In this document: one piece after another, positions 29,091 to 41,550 of the stretch
Layout of the letters: every line of letters starts with the position of its first letter
How positions within the stretch are numbered: the stretch's first letter is position 1
Assembly: GCF_050947875.1 (NCBI RefSeq)
Contig: NW_027460401.1
Span: 682,001-746,000 of the forward strand
Length of the DNA: 64,000 nucleotides
Origin: Dermacentor variabilis
Taxonomy: Eukaryota > Arthropoda > Arachnida > Ixodida > Ixodidae
Direction of reading: 5' to 3'
Program-made: the position numbers and the translations under genes
Notes under the pieces: generated by a model
Told to the model about the DNA's origin: nothing
Seen by the model: the letters and a program-made list of their open reading frames with translations, nothing else
Databases searched by the model: none

Positions 29091-31160
29091 CTATCACACT
29101 TTATGACAAAGGAGACTATGAAAGCATCAACAGTGAACTCGATGCATTCCGAACCTGGTTTCTAACCGATTTTCATGATCGCACTCCTGAAACTAATTGG
29201 CTACTGTTCAAAAACAAAATGCACGTTCTAATTGAAAAATTTATACCTACCATCACCTTAACTGAGCGCCGTGAATCACCTTGGTTCAATTCCGTGATAA
29301 AATGCATGACTAACAAAAAGAAAAGACTTTTCCGAACCGCCAAAAAAACCAATGACCCCACCACGTGGCAAAATTATTACGAAGCAGAAAAATCCTATAA
29401 CCTACAAGTATACAAAACTAGACACTCATTTTTTTTCTTCTACTCTACCCGACATGATTCATACAAACCCACGTCAATTCTGGAAATGCATCAATCCTAA
29501 CCCTATCAGAAACAGAACACTGTATGACGATGATAATAATCCAATTGAAGGTCATGACGTTGCGGATGTTTTGAATTTATCATTCAGCTCAGTTTTCACC
29601 CACGAACCGGATAACGAATTACCCGATTTCCCTTCCTTTAACTTTCCACCTATGCCGGGCTTCAGCTTCGAACCTGATGGCATTGTCAAAATAATCGACT
29701 CTTTGAAATTAACTGCCTCAGCTGGTGTCGACAAAATTAATACTAAAGTCTTAAAAAATACAAAACATGCAACTAGCACCATATTGTCTCATATATTTCA
29801 GCAATCCCTTTCATCAGCCATTATACCCCATGACTGGAAAGTAGGCAAAGTCATCCCAGTCCCAAAAAAGGGCCTTTATCTTCTCGCTATAATTATCGAC
29901 CGATATCTATCACATGTATCACTTCTAAACTAATGGAACATATAATTTTCTCTCAAATTATAAAATTTTTAGTATCCGTCAACTTCTTCCACCCTAACCA
30001 GCATGCCTTTTTAAAAGGTTTGTCTTGCGAAACACAGTTAGCCCTCTTTATTAACGACCTTAGCTCTAGCATTGAGCTTAACATTTCTATTGACGCCATC
30101 TTCCTCGATTTTGAAAAAGCTTTTGACAAAGTTCCTCACAAACGACTATTCCTAAAACTTTCTCGTCTCAACCTTAACGAACATGTTTTTAATTGGATAT
30201 GCAGCTTTCTCACTAATCGGCAGCAGTTTGTCTTTGCTAATAAATGTTCATCTTCTTATTCCTCTGTTATATCTGGGGTACCTCAGGGCACCGTCTTGGG
30301 CCCCCTTCTCTTTCTCAGATATATTGATGATTTGCCTGCTAACATATGTTCTAACATCCGCATATTCGCTGATGACTGCGTTATCTACCGACCTATTACT
30401 AACACCGATGACATTTTGTTTCGTCAGTCTGACATTCAGCACGTACTAACCTGGTGTAATTCATGGCTAATGCCCTTAAATGTAAAAAAAAACATCACTG
30501 CTATCATTCCACCGACGTCACTCACAACGATCTTCGAAATACCTAATTGGGAATGCAGAAATCGCTTCAGTATCAACTTACAAGTATTTAGGCATCCATT
30601 TGACATCTGATCTAAATTGGTCTTTTCATATTTCACAGGTTACTAACGAGGCAAATCGCGTCCTTGGTTACTTTCGACGAACCCTGCGACTAGCACGCCA
30701 TCAGTGAAATCCCTTGCTTACTTAACACTTATCTGCCCCAAATTAGAGTATGCATGTGCGATCGGGGACCCTCATCAAAATAACCTTTCCATTACTCTCG
30801 AATCTGTACAAAATCGCTCAGCTCGTTTCATTTTCTCTGCCTATTCCTATCATGTAAGTGTAACTGAACTAAAACGTAATCCTCATCTCACAACTTTAGC
30901 GAACCGCCGAAAAATTTCCAGATTGTGTCTGTTTCATAAATTCTTTTATCATCCATCTCTGAACTCCATTATCCCATCGAATTTCAAGTCGCACAAACCA
31001 CGGGAAGGCCGTCTACCCGCCCCCTGCTCGCACTTCTGCGCATCTTTCATCATTTTTCGTCCATACAGCAAGGGACTGGAATGACCTGCCAAACGCCATC
31101 GTTGATCAGATCGACTCATCGTCATTCAGATCATCCATAGAAGAAATGGACTGCTGAAAT
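29091..31160 (+). pseudogene. LINE-1 ORF2, reverse transcriptase and C-terminus
   Basis: Pieces in several frames: 29219-29500 and 29352-29933 (linker and RT start with SAGVDKINTKVLKN), then 29933-30610 with IFLDFEKAFDKVPH, SGVPQGTVLGPLLF and the catalytic FADDCVIY, then 30704-31084 with the C-terminal SLAYLTLICPKLEYACAI and ESVQNRSARFIFS blocks. The order fits one damaged CR1/Jockey-type polyprotein, closely related to LINE-2 at 47225-48935. Confidence 0.82.
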
Positions 31161-31233
31161 TCCACCCCTCATGTAATACCCCTTCAATGGGGCCTTTGAG
31201 GTACTAATAAATAAATAAATAATAAATAAAAGT
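31161..31233 (+). repeat. LINE-1 3' end and tail
   Basis: A GGGG/CCCC hairpin-like segment (ACCCCTTCAATGGGGCCTTT) and GAGGTACTAATAAATAAATA tail. The same hairpin-like 3' end precedes the tails of LINE-2 and of the fragment at 50675-50740. Confidence 0.7.
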
Positions 31234-34200
31234 GTCGCATATCTGTACACGTGTACATGTATGATAGCGTTTCCCTTTCCATCGCGCAGGTCATATTGCA
31301 ATCGCATCACCCTCGCCCACTATGTATATATAATCGCTGGCTGCCAAGCTGTGGTGTGCTTTTTGTCCTTATATTTCTTGGCTGTCATTATGTCACATTA
31401 AGTTGCTGCCATGCAATAAAACATGTTTCAAGTTCAGTCTGCCTCTTCGTTCACGGAAGCCCTCGAATACGACACCAACCTTTCACGCTAACAATGTGTT
31501 CTGTGAGCTTTACTCCATCTCAGTAGTTCCTTGCAGCACTGGAGAAGCTGCTGGGCTCCTCAGCTAATGGGAAGGCTGAATGCCCCTCAAGATGTGTTCA
31601 TCGCGCTGCGCCGTCTGCTCGGTGTCTGCTTTCCATCCTGTCAGTACATGCTCCATGGTTGGAGGATTGACGTAAAAAATGTTTCGATGCCATGACCATA
31701 AGCATTGTTTACGTGCATGCGACAGCGGAGCTTTGCTTCCCCTGTACACTTTCCCTCCATTTACCTTGCAGCCACCTTAATAAACAGCAAGGATGAATGC
31801 CCTCATAAATGTTCACTTGTGGCACAGTGTCTGCTCGGCGTCTACTTGCTGGAATGAAAGCAGTTTAGGAAATAATCTAAAGCTCCATATTACTGACTGC
31901 AGTATTTATCGTGGGTGCGAAGAGGATGTTGCGACAGAAAGCCTGTGTGCAAATACAAGGAAATATACTAGGATGCTGATCAAAAGTTTTATAGGTGTAT
32001 TGTGTAAAACCACAGTTGCATACAGGAATTGACATAACACTGGTCATAACTTGAAGCAACGCTTCATGGGATACACATACACGGGCACATAAACACGATG
32101 CTCAATGCAACTTTGACTTGAAATGTTAGTCACTTTTCAGATAGAAGTGACATGATGACATACTGGTAATACATGCCTGTTATTTCTTTATTCCCAGAAT
32201 GATCAATGGTATAATACTTGTACCCAGATACAATAACGCATCTCCGAATCACTGATGTCACATCCCATCTGCCCTACGCAACTTTGCCACATGAAATGGG
32301 AAACTCATTGACATAATCAGTTACGGATTATGCCAGTGTTATGCTGTTTCTTGCAGTTTTGTCTTTCACGAGTATTTGTGTAATGTGTAAAATAGTACCC
32401 TGATGTTCTAAATGTTATGTATACTATATGACAATTCTATTCTATTTCCGTGATCAGAGGAGGCTTTTGTGTCAATATATAAATTGGAAGTTTTTTAACA
32501 ATGAATTGTGACAAGCCTCCCAAAGGCTAGCAGGCTAGCATGGTGACGAAAGTATCTTTTAGCCATATTGGCACAAAACTTTCCCATAGGCTTTTTTTTT
32601 CATAACCAACCAACCACACATCTCTTGATCTAGCAGATTTATCTTTTATGCGACAAGTCTGTGTTGTTTTCCTTGCAACAAGTCCTTTTACATGTGTCCG
32701 CCATTAAGTTTACTTTTTCTACAACTTTCATGTTTTTTGGTAACAATTTATTGTGCACTTTTGGAAGCTCTTCACACAGCAGCCATTATTTCTTGGAAAG
32801 CTCCTTTGCAATAAGGCTCTAAAGTTGTTGATAGACTGTTCAAGTAGTTTTCTTTAATATAACAATTAGTAGCCTTGCATTTAAAACTTATCTTTTGTCC
32901 CCAATAGTTAGCTATCTTTTGCATTGGTTGGTTAAGAGGTAGTACCTAAATCTTTGGAAATAAATATTGCTACTACAAGTACTAACGTCGTCGTGTCACT
33001 ATTCAATATTTGGTGCTTACTATTTTTGTTCAATTTGTGTTTGAAAAAAAATTAACATTCGCCCACCTCTACTTCTTATACAATGCACAAAGATGCGCCC
33101 AAGCCATATTTGTGCTTTCTGAAGTCTTACTTTGCTGCATATAATAGTGGCGAAAAGCAGCTTTTCAGAGAGAACTTGATTTTGTTGTTTTGTGTATTCT
33201 GTTCTTCTGCCATAAGTGTAGTGAATCGATAACTATATCACACACAAATACACAGCCTCTCAATGGAAGAGACATTTATTTGATACTCATGAATTCGCAC
33301 CCTGTTCATCTGGATTTCAAAATTATGCTGATTGTGGCCAGTCTCTAGTATCTATAGAAGCATGTCTACGATGTGGTGTGAGGGTACATGTGCAGTGCTA
33401 CTGTGAAGCTAGTTATAGTTCTCACAGCAATGCACCAAGTAAGGTTGTTGCTTAATTGTTATAAAGAAAGGCAGCATCAGCTAGGCTCTAAGAGCGACAA
33501 AAATGATTTGTGCAATCCACCAAACATACAAACAGAATATAGTATGACTACATGCCATGTGCTAGTTAGTATTTCAAGTGATTAAGAGAATGATATAAGG
33601 GCTGTTGGGTTAATCAGGCTTATTTGTCGTGTTAAAACATAGGCTGTGAAGTTAACTTCAACATGTGTAAGTTGTCAACATGTGTAAGTATTTAGGAAAT
33701 CGGGGAGGTGGCAGTGAGACTCCCTGGGGAAGCAACACGTCAGTTGTTCTAATGGTATGGCTTGACTATATAATTTCATCATTGCTTGTTTAGAAATACG
33801 ACGGGGGGTTAGAACCTATGAAGTGTCACAACGGCAAGGCTGAACATCCATCATTACTTCTCAGAGGCTTAAAGAATCATAAACAGTTATGCTTCAGAGA
33901 ATATTTTGGTAACAAATATATGCCATGTTCATTTCATTGGAATGGGAAGAGGTGATTGAGCACAGCCATGCTATGGTAGCATGCGAGAAGGAATACAGGA
34001 GAGCCTTGGGGCTAATATATATTAATAGAGTGAACAAGTAGCTGTGACTTGCAAGATTATTTTACTCCACAGAGGATGCTGCAGTAAGGTTTGTGCAACT
34101 GTAAGGAATACGAGAATGAGTTAAAGATTACTTGTAATCTATGGATTTGTGACAGATGAGAATGTGCACCCAATTTGCCACTACGCATTTTTTCTATTTT

Positions 34201-34762
34201 ATGTTCAGCACAGAGTGCGAGTCGCTATGGCTTCTTAACTACAAATTTCAGCATTCCGTTTCACAGTGCTTATGGGGCTACGTGCATTCATTTGACTACT
34301 TATGTGATTGGATAATAGAACATGTCCGCATTGCAGATTCACACAGAACATATTATGAATTCGTCACAAAGCTCCACCCAAGAAACTGTCTGTTGGCTAT
34401 GAAAATAAAAAATGGCAACAAACATTCCCTTACTTTCTTGTGCTGCCTCGCACCCGGTGCGAATGAACTAATGTCTACAATGCAGACATTCTGCTCATTC
34501 ATTAGGGGTAGGTGCAAGGTGCCCTGACACAATGAACATGCATTCATTGCCTACAAGCTACTGCATGTTGGAAATGGTGTTACAGCAGGCATGACAAATG
34601 TTCTCTCCTATTTGTGTCTTGTGCAACATATGAGCCAGCATTTTGATTTCGTTGTCGTGTACCTGTTTAAGCTGGTACTGATTAAGAAAGGCAAATATAA
34701 AACGACTTACTACGTCAACCATTTCACATGCAAGATCACTGCACTCATTGCAAAGCTTATTA
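31234..34762. other. No gene seen (inverted arm at 31498-31629)
   Basis: 3.5 kb of AT-rich sequence. Apart from the inverted-repeat arm there is a 61-codon minus frame (31564-31749) that includes the arm and is not recognised. A 123-codon plus frame at 34156-34527 also resembles no known family. I see no RNA gene or further transposon boundary. Confidence 0.5.
31498..31629. repeat. Inverted repeat arm, right
   Basis: Inverse of 26430-26560, with a few mismatches. It is followed by about 170 bp of sequence not present at the left arm. Confidence 0.7.
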
Positions 34763-34846
34763 GAGAGTTTTAGATAAGGGGGGTGAAACGTTGAGGCCCC
34801 AAGTACTACGAGGCCTCAACGTTTGCGCCCCATTAATCTAGATCTC
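34763..34846. mobile_element. 84-bp palindromic MITE-like element
   Basis: It begins GAGAGTTTTAGATAAGGGG, matching the terminus of the 701-bp element at 18830, and is preceded by the same TATTA (34758-34762); the right flank reads TATAG. The two halves are an imperfect inverted repeat centred on AAACGTTGAGGCC / GGCCTCAACGTTT. Probably a minimal relative of that family. Confidence 0.6.
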
Positions 34847-35150
34847 TATAGTTGCTTGATAATCTTGGTTTGCTTTGAGATGAAGTACAGTTACTGTGCA
34901 CCTGTTTGTTAGCCTATGCACTTCTCTTTTTAATGTGGCTGTGCATTAGCTAGCTATGGTGTCACTACATGAATGGGACATTTGGGCCATGCCCAACATA
35001 ATCAAATAACATTACTTTGCTATAGCTTACTGACTGTGCAAGCTTATTTGTTATCTAGGGAAAATAATAAAAAGAGAATGCATGCATAAATGATGTTGAC
35101 AGCAGCAAACGGTCTCAAGGCAATCATCCTTGATTGTCACCATTGCTGAG
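34847..35150. other. No gene seen
   Basis: AT-rich sequence without a recognisable feature. Confidence 0.5.
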
Positions 35151-35421
35151 TGTTGTGTCGGCAGCGGCAGGCAAGCGGGGGGCCCCGACCGGGCGAACGC
35201 GCGGCTAGCGCCGGCGCAGGAAGGAGACACGGAGCAAACTGCTCCCGATGAAAACCGGAACGAAGACTCGGCCGACCCACGGCCGTTTATTACTTATAAA
35301 GGCTTCACACGCTAGATGACACCTCCAGATTGGCCCAAGCTCGTCACATGACAGAAGGGGGGTGCGCCATCTAGCTAAACAACTACAAAACATACATGTA
35401 CGACGACACCGAAATCTGACA
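35151..35421 (-). mobile_element. Probable solo LTR
   Basis: A GC-rich island of 271 bp in AT-rich surroundings that starts TGTTG and ends CTGACA. On the minus strand a TATAAG box (near 35300) is followed by AATAAA and a GC-rich stretch ending CACAACA, the order of promoter, poly(A) signal and LTR end. No gypsy-like coding sequence adjoins it and the flanking bases do not clearly duplicate, so the solo-LTR call is an inference. Confidence 0.45.
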
Positions 35422-36301
35422 GGGGGCGGCACTATACTACACTGAGCGAGCAAGCATGCCTGTATTCAGTTTGACCACAGGCTGTACATTGTTTAAATGC
35501 TGGTAGAGGTATGGATAAATAGTGAAGTGGCAGCAGATTGGTAACCCAGGCCTTTATGCATGGGCATTGCTGCCTTGTGTGCCCCGTAAACCTCTGTCAT
35601 CTCTTAAGGCATGAATGACATAACACTACTTCTATTTGCAGGGACATTTTTAGCACTAACAAGAAATAGAAGCATTACGTGAATTGATGCCGATATGGGG
35701 TGTCATTTCAGCAATATGAATTAATATTTGTTTTCATGCAAACATTCTTCTCTTGAAAACATATCTGACAAGCATCTCTGCCAGAAGAAGTAACTATGAT
35801 ATGTACATATCACTTTTATGTCTGTTATAATTGTAATCAATTGCTTAAGACTTACTGGTGGGCTCTTTGGTTAGTCATGACTTAATATGGGCAGTGCACT
35901 TTGAAACAATGACTTAACATAGAATGAACAAATACTAGCTCTGTGTGTGTCGCACAGTGCTCCTGCACGTTCATTCGGTGTTACATCATTGTTCCGAAGT
36001 GCGATGCAATATTAAATCATGTAATCAATTCTAGGATCACTATTGACAGCTACTAAAAAGACTTTAGCAGCAAAGTGCACCTGAATAAACACGCCATTGT
36101 TGATTATTCACATGCGTGCTTGGTGATGAAGTGACGTGTCAATCAACACAGCTGCATTCCGTGATAATAGAACCATCTGTATAGGAGTATGTTAATAGAT
36201 AACGCTGCGGCGCTTCAGCGTGCTACGCTGTTGCTGCGACAGATCCCTTGCTCAATGGCTGAGATACACCTGTGTGTTTGTGTATGCGCGTTCTTGCAAG
36301 T
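35422..36301. other. No gene seen
   Basis: AT-rich sequence up to the left LTR of gypsy-4. No coding or RNA feature recognised. Confidence 0.5.
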
Positions 36302-36567
36302 TGTTACGTACAGGGTCTGGCCTCATTCGTTAAAGGAATGCGCATTGGTTTGGGGCAGAAAACAGACCGAGTTTATTTTCTACAAGAGACGCAAAAGAGA
36401 GCCGCATGTGTTCGAGGGGACAAACTCTCGGTCCCTGCCCAGTAACCGACACGCTGGGGGTGATGGAGAATTCTTGGAACTCAACTTGTGGTGAGGTCGC
36501 TTCCTGTTTCGTCCGCACTGGTGCTTTGTCCAGCCAAGGAGCGGTGGTGCGTCGCTTGTACACAACA
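36302..36567 (-). repeat. Gypsy-4 3' LTR
   Basis: 266 bp, TGTTACG to CACAACA. It matches 40293-40422 plus 42201-42339. Confidence 0.82.
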
Positions 36568-37944
36568 CTTTCCTCCCTTAGATGGAGTCGCCGTAGTGAT
36601 CCGGGGGGCGTCGTTCCCGCTGCGGACATGACTCTGCAGTCGTGCTTGGCATGGCCTCAGGGGCAGTGCCAATTTCTGGTTTGGTCACCGATGATTGCGA
36701 AGGCTCCAGCATTCCTGAGAGAGTGGCCTCTGACGACGTGGAGTTATCTGCTTTTATCCCAAACATAAATGGGCGCGGGACACTGCTCGCGGTTGCTGTA
36801 CAGCCCTTATCCTGTGTCACCGAATCTTCTGTGGGGTGTCTCAAAGCACTGGGCTTGATGTGGTCACGTTGTCATCGCACTAACCTGTTAGGGCTTTTAA
36901 TGAGCCACGATCTGTGGCCTAGCTTTTCCAAAACCATTCCTTCCGTCCAGATCAGTTTCCCTCCGAAGTTTCGAAAGAAAATTGCTTGTCCGACAGAGAG
37001 TACTCTCGACTTTGTGTTCCTGTTGCAGTTGGTATGGATTTTGTTCGCTTTTGCTTGGGGCTCAATGTACGCGAGAGCTGTATCCAGCTAAAGCCCGAAC
37101 ACAAGTGCAGCTGGCATTTAGCCCATTGATGTGCAGATAGATGGTGGTGTGTTGCTTTATCAAAAACTGGGCCAGCCTACACGCGAATGTTCCGTCCTTG
37201 TTTTCGGCTAATGCTTGTTTTGTTTCAAAAACCATCCTTTCTGCTTGGCATTTCGTTGTAGGATGATATGATGCACTTGTTACATGGATCGCCCCATTCT
37301 TCTTTAGGAAGCTCACAACTTCTACTGAAACGAAGTATGGTCCGTTATCAGCCACAAGCTTTTTGGGAAGCCCAAAAGCTGCAAAAAGGTTCCAGAGTTC
37401 CTCAATCAATGTGGCAGACTGTGTATTGCGCATGGAGCACACTTCCAACCATTTGCTGTATGCGTCCACAACAATTAGCCAGCATTCTGCCTTCTACGGG
37501 ACCAACGAAGTCTGCGTCAACTGTGTCCCAAGGCGTTCTTGTGCGTTCCCATTTCGGCACTGGTGCCCTTTGGTGTTGACAACAAGTAGCACAGTTTCTA
37601 ACGAGCCATTCGATATCTGCGTCAATGCCTGGCCACCAAAAGTACCTTCGTGCGCATGCCTTCATGGCCACAATTATGTGGTGGTTTGCAGGTGGGAGTT
37701 TAAAAAGGTAATTTCACGCCTTTGTTGGAGTTACCACCCGGGAGCCTCTAACAAGGCACCCTACCTGCGCTGAAAGCTGAGCCTCGAGTTTCCTGCACGA
37801 TGAAAACTGTTCTTTTGGCAGTTTATGAACTTCACCATTTGAGACAGCCTCCAGCACTTGCGACAAAACTGACTCCTCTCGAGTCATACGTGCTAGTTGA
37901 CGCATTGAAAGCTCGAAGCTGGGCATGGTAACCAACATGAGCAC
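36568..37944 (-). pseudogene. Gypsy-4 integrase
   Basis: Minus-strand frames 37402-37671 (zinc finger FWWPGIDADIEWLVRNCATC and core start VDADFVGPVEG), 37062-37469 (catalytic VADNGPYF and QAERMVFE) and 36578-36844 (C-terminal tail ending RRPPDHYGDSI). The three acidic residues are present but spread over different frames, so the gene is broken. Confidence 0.78.
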
Positions 37945-39000
37945 GTCTCCCGGGGGATAAGGCTCATCAACTTGTGCCGGTAGTGGAAGTCAGCTTAGAA
38001 TGTCCACATTTTGGTGCAGTAGGCCAGGCCAGTACAGTAACTTGTAATCATACGTGGCTAGTTTAAGGCACCACTGCATCATCCTTGATGAAAAGACCCG
38101 GGGTACTTGCTTTGTTTCACTCACGATTCCAATCAATACCTGGCGATCTGTTATTATGGTCACATGCCGGCCAGCTATGTACTCATGAAAATGATTGATG
38201 CCATAGATTACTGCTACACTTTCTTTGTTGAGCTAGAAGTAGCTCTTTTCGGCACTTCCAAGTGTTCATGAACCGAATGCAATGGACGCCTCTCGGCAAA
38301 TAGCATCTTCCCGAGCGAGGACAGCATCAACACCGTACGGCGATGCGTCCACGGGCAAAAGAAGGGGCTTCGTCTCGTCGTAGTGAGCGAGCACTGTAGA
38401 TGCACGGATCATCTCCTTAAGCGCCTCGAAATTGGCTTGATGCTTGCTCTTCCACTTCCAGGGCGTGTTTTTCTCTAGGAGCCTATACAATTCCACCACA
38501 ACCATCACTCCGTTCTTCAAAAAGCAGTCGTTAAATGAAATAAAGCCCAGAAAAGCCCTCAGGGATGTCTTGTCAGATGGTTCGGGTGCTTGAAGTATAG
38601 CCTCAACCTTTTTCTCGGTGTTGCGAACACCATTTCTGTCAATTCGATGTCCCAGAAACTCAACTGACATAATACCGAACCTGCATTTTTCTTTCTTGAG
38701 GTGTAAGCCTTTCTCAGTTAGTCTCGAATAGAACCTGATTCAGAGACTGTGCGTGCTCATTGCACTATTCACGTTGACAATGATGTCGTCAAGGTGAACA
38801 CTCACCCCTGGAATTCCAGGTATCTTTGTCTCCCTCACGCACTGGAAGATAGCTGGTGCAGCGGAAATTCAGAACGGGAGGCATTCCACCCTGAATAGTC
38901 GTTTTGTGGTGTTCGCTGTGAGCAGTGCTGCAATGACCTGTATACAGGTATACCTGTATAGCTGCCAATGTCTTCCTTGAAGACATCTGGGTGTCATCCC
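37945..39000 (-). pseudogene. Gypsy-4 RT C-terminal part and RNase H
   Basis: The frame 38266-38670 carries the RT thumb and connection (MSVEFLGHRIDRNGV, LRAFLGFISF, ALKEMIRASTVLAHYD) and an RNase H start reading LPVDASPYGVDAVL. RNase H continues with degraded motifs to about 37980. Upstream, 38789-39034 is a scrambled remnant of early RT. The catalytic YxDD region is not intact. Confidence 0.7.
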
Positions 39001-39014
39001 AGAACCTCTGTAAT

Positions 39015-40191
39015 TTATAGTGCTGGCTCTCCAACGTAGTTGCTCCCCTTCACCTGAATGTGAAGTGCCAAAAACCAATCTCTTCCTAGGAGGTTGCACT
39101 TGGTGCCCTTCATAACCAACAATGACAGCAGATAGTCCTTTGTATTGAACCTCACACGAACTTGTGCGGAGCCCAGGACGTGTAATTCTTTACCTGACTG
39201 CGTGTGCAAATCGAGCGGCTCGCATGAAAGTCACGCAGTGTTTTTCTTCAACATTCTGTAGTTCGTGTCCTCACTTATCAGGGAGCATGCCGTACCTGTG
39301 TCCACCTCAAACTGGACTGGCTTTCCCTCCACTCTCAAGCCCACGAGGAACTTGGGGCAGTGTGTACGTACACTCACTGTGTGCAGCTTGCAGCAGGATT
39401 TGCTGACAGGTGCTGGGTTGACGCTGTGTGCCTGTAGCTTCTAGTTCTGGGAGCGTGGTTCCGTGTTTTTTCTTTTTATTTGAGATTCTGGAATGCTCGA
39501 CGTGACCTTCCTTGGAGCAGAAACGGCACTTGGCTGTCTTGAATTGCCACGTTTCAGGGTCATGCAAGCCGTCTCATCGATAGCAATGTCTTGCTGACGT
39601 ACGCTTGCCTTCTGGTTTGATTTGCGACGTCCTGTTAATTTCCCCCGAGTTTGACACTCCCTTGATATCTCGCTGATGCCTTGACGCACTTTCCGCTGAC
39701 AAGGCTAAGTCAACAGCGCGTTGAATTATGTCAGGATTTTTCTGCGAACAGTCTCTGTAGAAGATGTTCGTCCCAGACGCCGCGGACGAACCTCTCCCGG
39801 AGCATCACGGCATAGTTCGGTTCGCTGCTGAAGCGGTCGTTTGGGCGTCAGGTGACGTCGTCGATATTGTAGCCGAAGGCAGCGCTCCGAAGTTGCAGTC
39901 GGCTGTCAAGGTTCCGAGGGCCGCAGCGTAGCTGCTGATCGATTCGTCTGGCTGCTGGTCGGGTCTTTGAAACACGTACCGGCTGTAAAGCTCGGATGTC
40001 CTGGTGCGGAAGTGCCGCCCGAGAAGTGTCACTAAATCATTGAAGTTGACTTCTCTCGGGATCTTCGGCGCTATCAGCGCGCGCACACAGTGTTCGAAAG
40101 TGTCGGCTCCACAAAGCGTGAGAAGTGCCCGCTTCTTCGCTTCGTCGCTCGCCATGAAGTAAAATCGAGGCGCTGCATCCACGATTCCCAT
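39015..40191 (-). pseudogene. Gypsy-4 Gag and protease
   Basis: The frame 39805-40191 is a capsid-like segment related to Gag of gypsy-1 (NFNDLVTLLGRHF, QPDESISSYAAAL). The knuckle near 39540 reads CRFCSKEGHVEHS, with the last Cys lost. The protease site EVDTGTACSL lies near 39290, followed by 39015-39209 with LGRDWFL. Several frameshifts separate the parts. Confidence 0.72.
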
Positions 40192-40292
40192 GATTTGCCC
40201 GAGAAAGGCTCGACAGCGCCGTGCATTGGTCCTGTAGCCACAGCCTTAACTTCGAAAACTTATCCGCTTCGCAACTCCTGCCTCACCGCTAG

Positions 40293-40422
40293 TGTTACGT
40301 ACGGGGTCTGGCACCATCCGTGAAAGGAGTGCGTATCGGTTGGTGGCAGAAAACAGATTACGTTTATTTTCTAAAAAATACGCAGGTGAGAGCTGCATGT
40401 GTTCGAGGGGGCAAACTCTCGG
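40293..40422 (-). repeat. Gypsy-4 5' LTR, right-end part
   Basis: First 130 bp (plus coordinates) of the LTR. It ends with AACTCTCGG, one copy of the Merlin target duplication. The remainder is at 42201-42339. Confidence 0.8.
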
Positions 40423-41070
40423 GGTAACACTGAACTTAGTGTCACACATTACTTCCCCCCTCTTCCTTGGTTTCTGGATTGGATTGGCGCGGCTCGCTAC
40501 GTGCTTGCGCGCGCTTTTCCGAGCGCAGATTGCTGTGCGCCTGGTTGCTGCACTAGGCTCTTATACAGTTGCTTTTTCGAGCGCAGATCGGTGTGCGTCT
40601 GGTTTTTGCACTAGGCTTTTATACGATCGCTTGTCGCTGCTTTCCATTCGTCGCGGCTTGGTACTGGCGCACAGACTTGGTGCGCGCCTGCTTTTTGCAC
40701 TGGTCTTTGAACACATCGCTCGCTGCTCGCAGTTAATTACGAAGTGAGCAAAGTGAGCGTCGCTTAGCGCGGAAGTGCTGCGCCGCGGGCGTACCGTGTA
40801 TGTAAGCGCGCAGCAATGCCGGGAAACATTCATGCAAAAGCAAAGGGTCAGGAAACTGCGCTTTGTTTTCCATTACTTTGTCATGTACCTTCACACTGCG
40901 TAGCGCCGAGCGATCGCAACAAACGCAGAAATAAGTCTTTGCAGCGCGTGTGGCCATTAATTGACTCCCACCCCACAGCCATGCGAGGTGCGACTCCAGC
41001 AGCGGTGCAGTTACCCTGCAGCCCGCTGAGAGGAGGTGGCGCTTCAGTTTCTGCATGCCAATAACATTCC
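40423..41070. repeat. Merlin inverted arm, left
   Basis: Inverse of 41551-42191 with scattered mismatches and small indels. On the minus strand its inner end carries MECYW and KRHLLSAGCRVTAPLLESHL, the transposase C-terminus. Confidence 0.85.
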
Positions 41071-41510
41071 ATTTTTTAGCATGTCAACGCCCGTGTTTGG
41101 GTCCACAAAGTTCACGCTGTGGTTTAGTTTCCCATTGCAGATTGAGGCTCGCTCCGTTAGCATCCACTAAGTTCGGCATGCAGTTGTATGCGGCATATTC
41201 ATCACTGTGGATGGTGGTCCACGGTTCAACGTAGGCTGCAATAATGGGGCCTAGCGTCGCCGCGTCTCGTCTGTCGACCTTGAATAGTCGGAGCTGCCCG
41301 GTGATCACGCAGATCATGCCGAATACCCATGGTCCACGATCTGCAATGCCGCCGTGATTTTGGCGGCTCGGCGGAACGTTGTCGCCCGTCATCGCAGGCG
41401 GCCTCGATTGTATTTTCGCTCGCCGCGAAGGAGGCATTCATCAATTTGCACAATCCTCCCGGGGCCACCGAGTGGGGGTCGCGCCAGCAGCTCATCCCGC
41501 ACAACCTCAC
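41071..41510 (-). pseudogene. Merlin transposase core
   Basis: The minus-strand reading gives IVQIDECLLRGERKYNRGR (first catalytic Asp, near 41437) and, after a frameshift, WVFGMICVITGQLRLFKVDR, then the second Asp in IHSDEYAAY near 41200, then NHSVNFVDPNTG in a further frame. The third acidic residue is expected at the start of the arm (MECYW). These are motifs of the ISXO2/IS1595-like DDE domain of Merlin. At least two frameshifts are present. Confidence 0.78.
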
Positions 41511-41550
41511 GAGCTATCACGGGCGTTCACACGCAAAAAAAAAATATATA

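Larger units (their letters stand above)
26713..31233 (+). mobile_element. LINE-1: CR1/Jockey-type LINE with promoter monomers
   Basis: A 4.5-kb plus-strand non-LTR element. It begins with two full and one partial copy of a 351-bp unit, then ORF1 (27454-28356), an APE endonuclease, an RT with FADD, and a 3' end TGTAATACCCC..GGGGCCTTTGAGG followed by an AATA-rich tail. ORF1 is open; ORF2 is broken by several frameshifts. The structure (repeated 5' units, 2A-like motif in ORF1, APE endonuclease) is like APE-type CR1/L2 elements of other invertebrates. I found no clear target duplication. Confidence 0.85.

Noticed and set aside
26690..31250. Target duplication around LINE-1
   Set aside because: Sequence before 26713 and after 31233 does not match by eye.
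34156..34527. 123-codon plus-strand ORF
   Set aside because: No recognisable domain, AT-rich, no promoter or splice context; compatible with chance.
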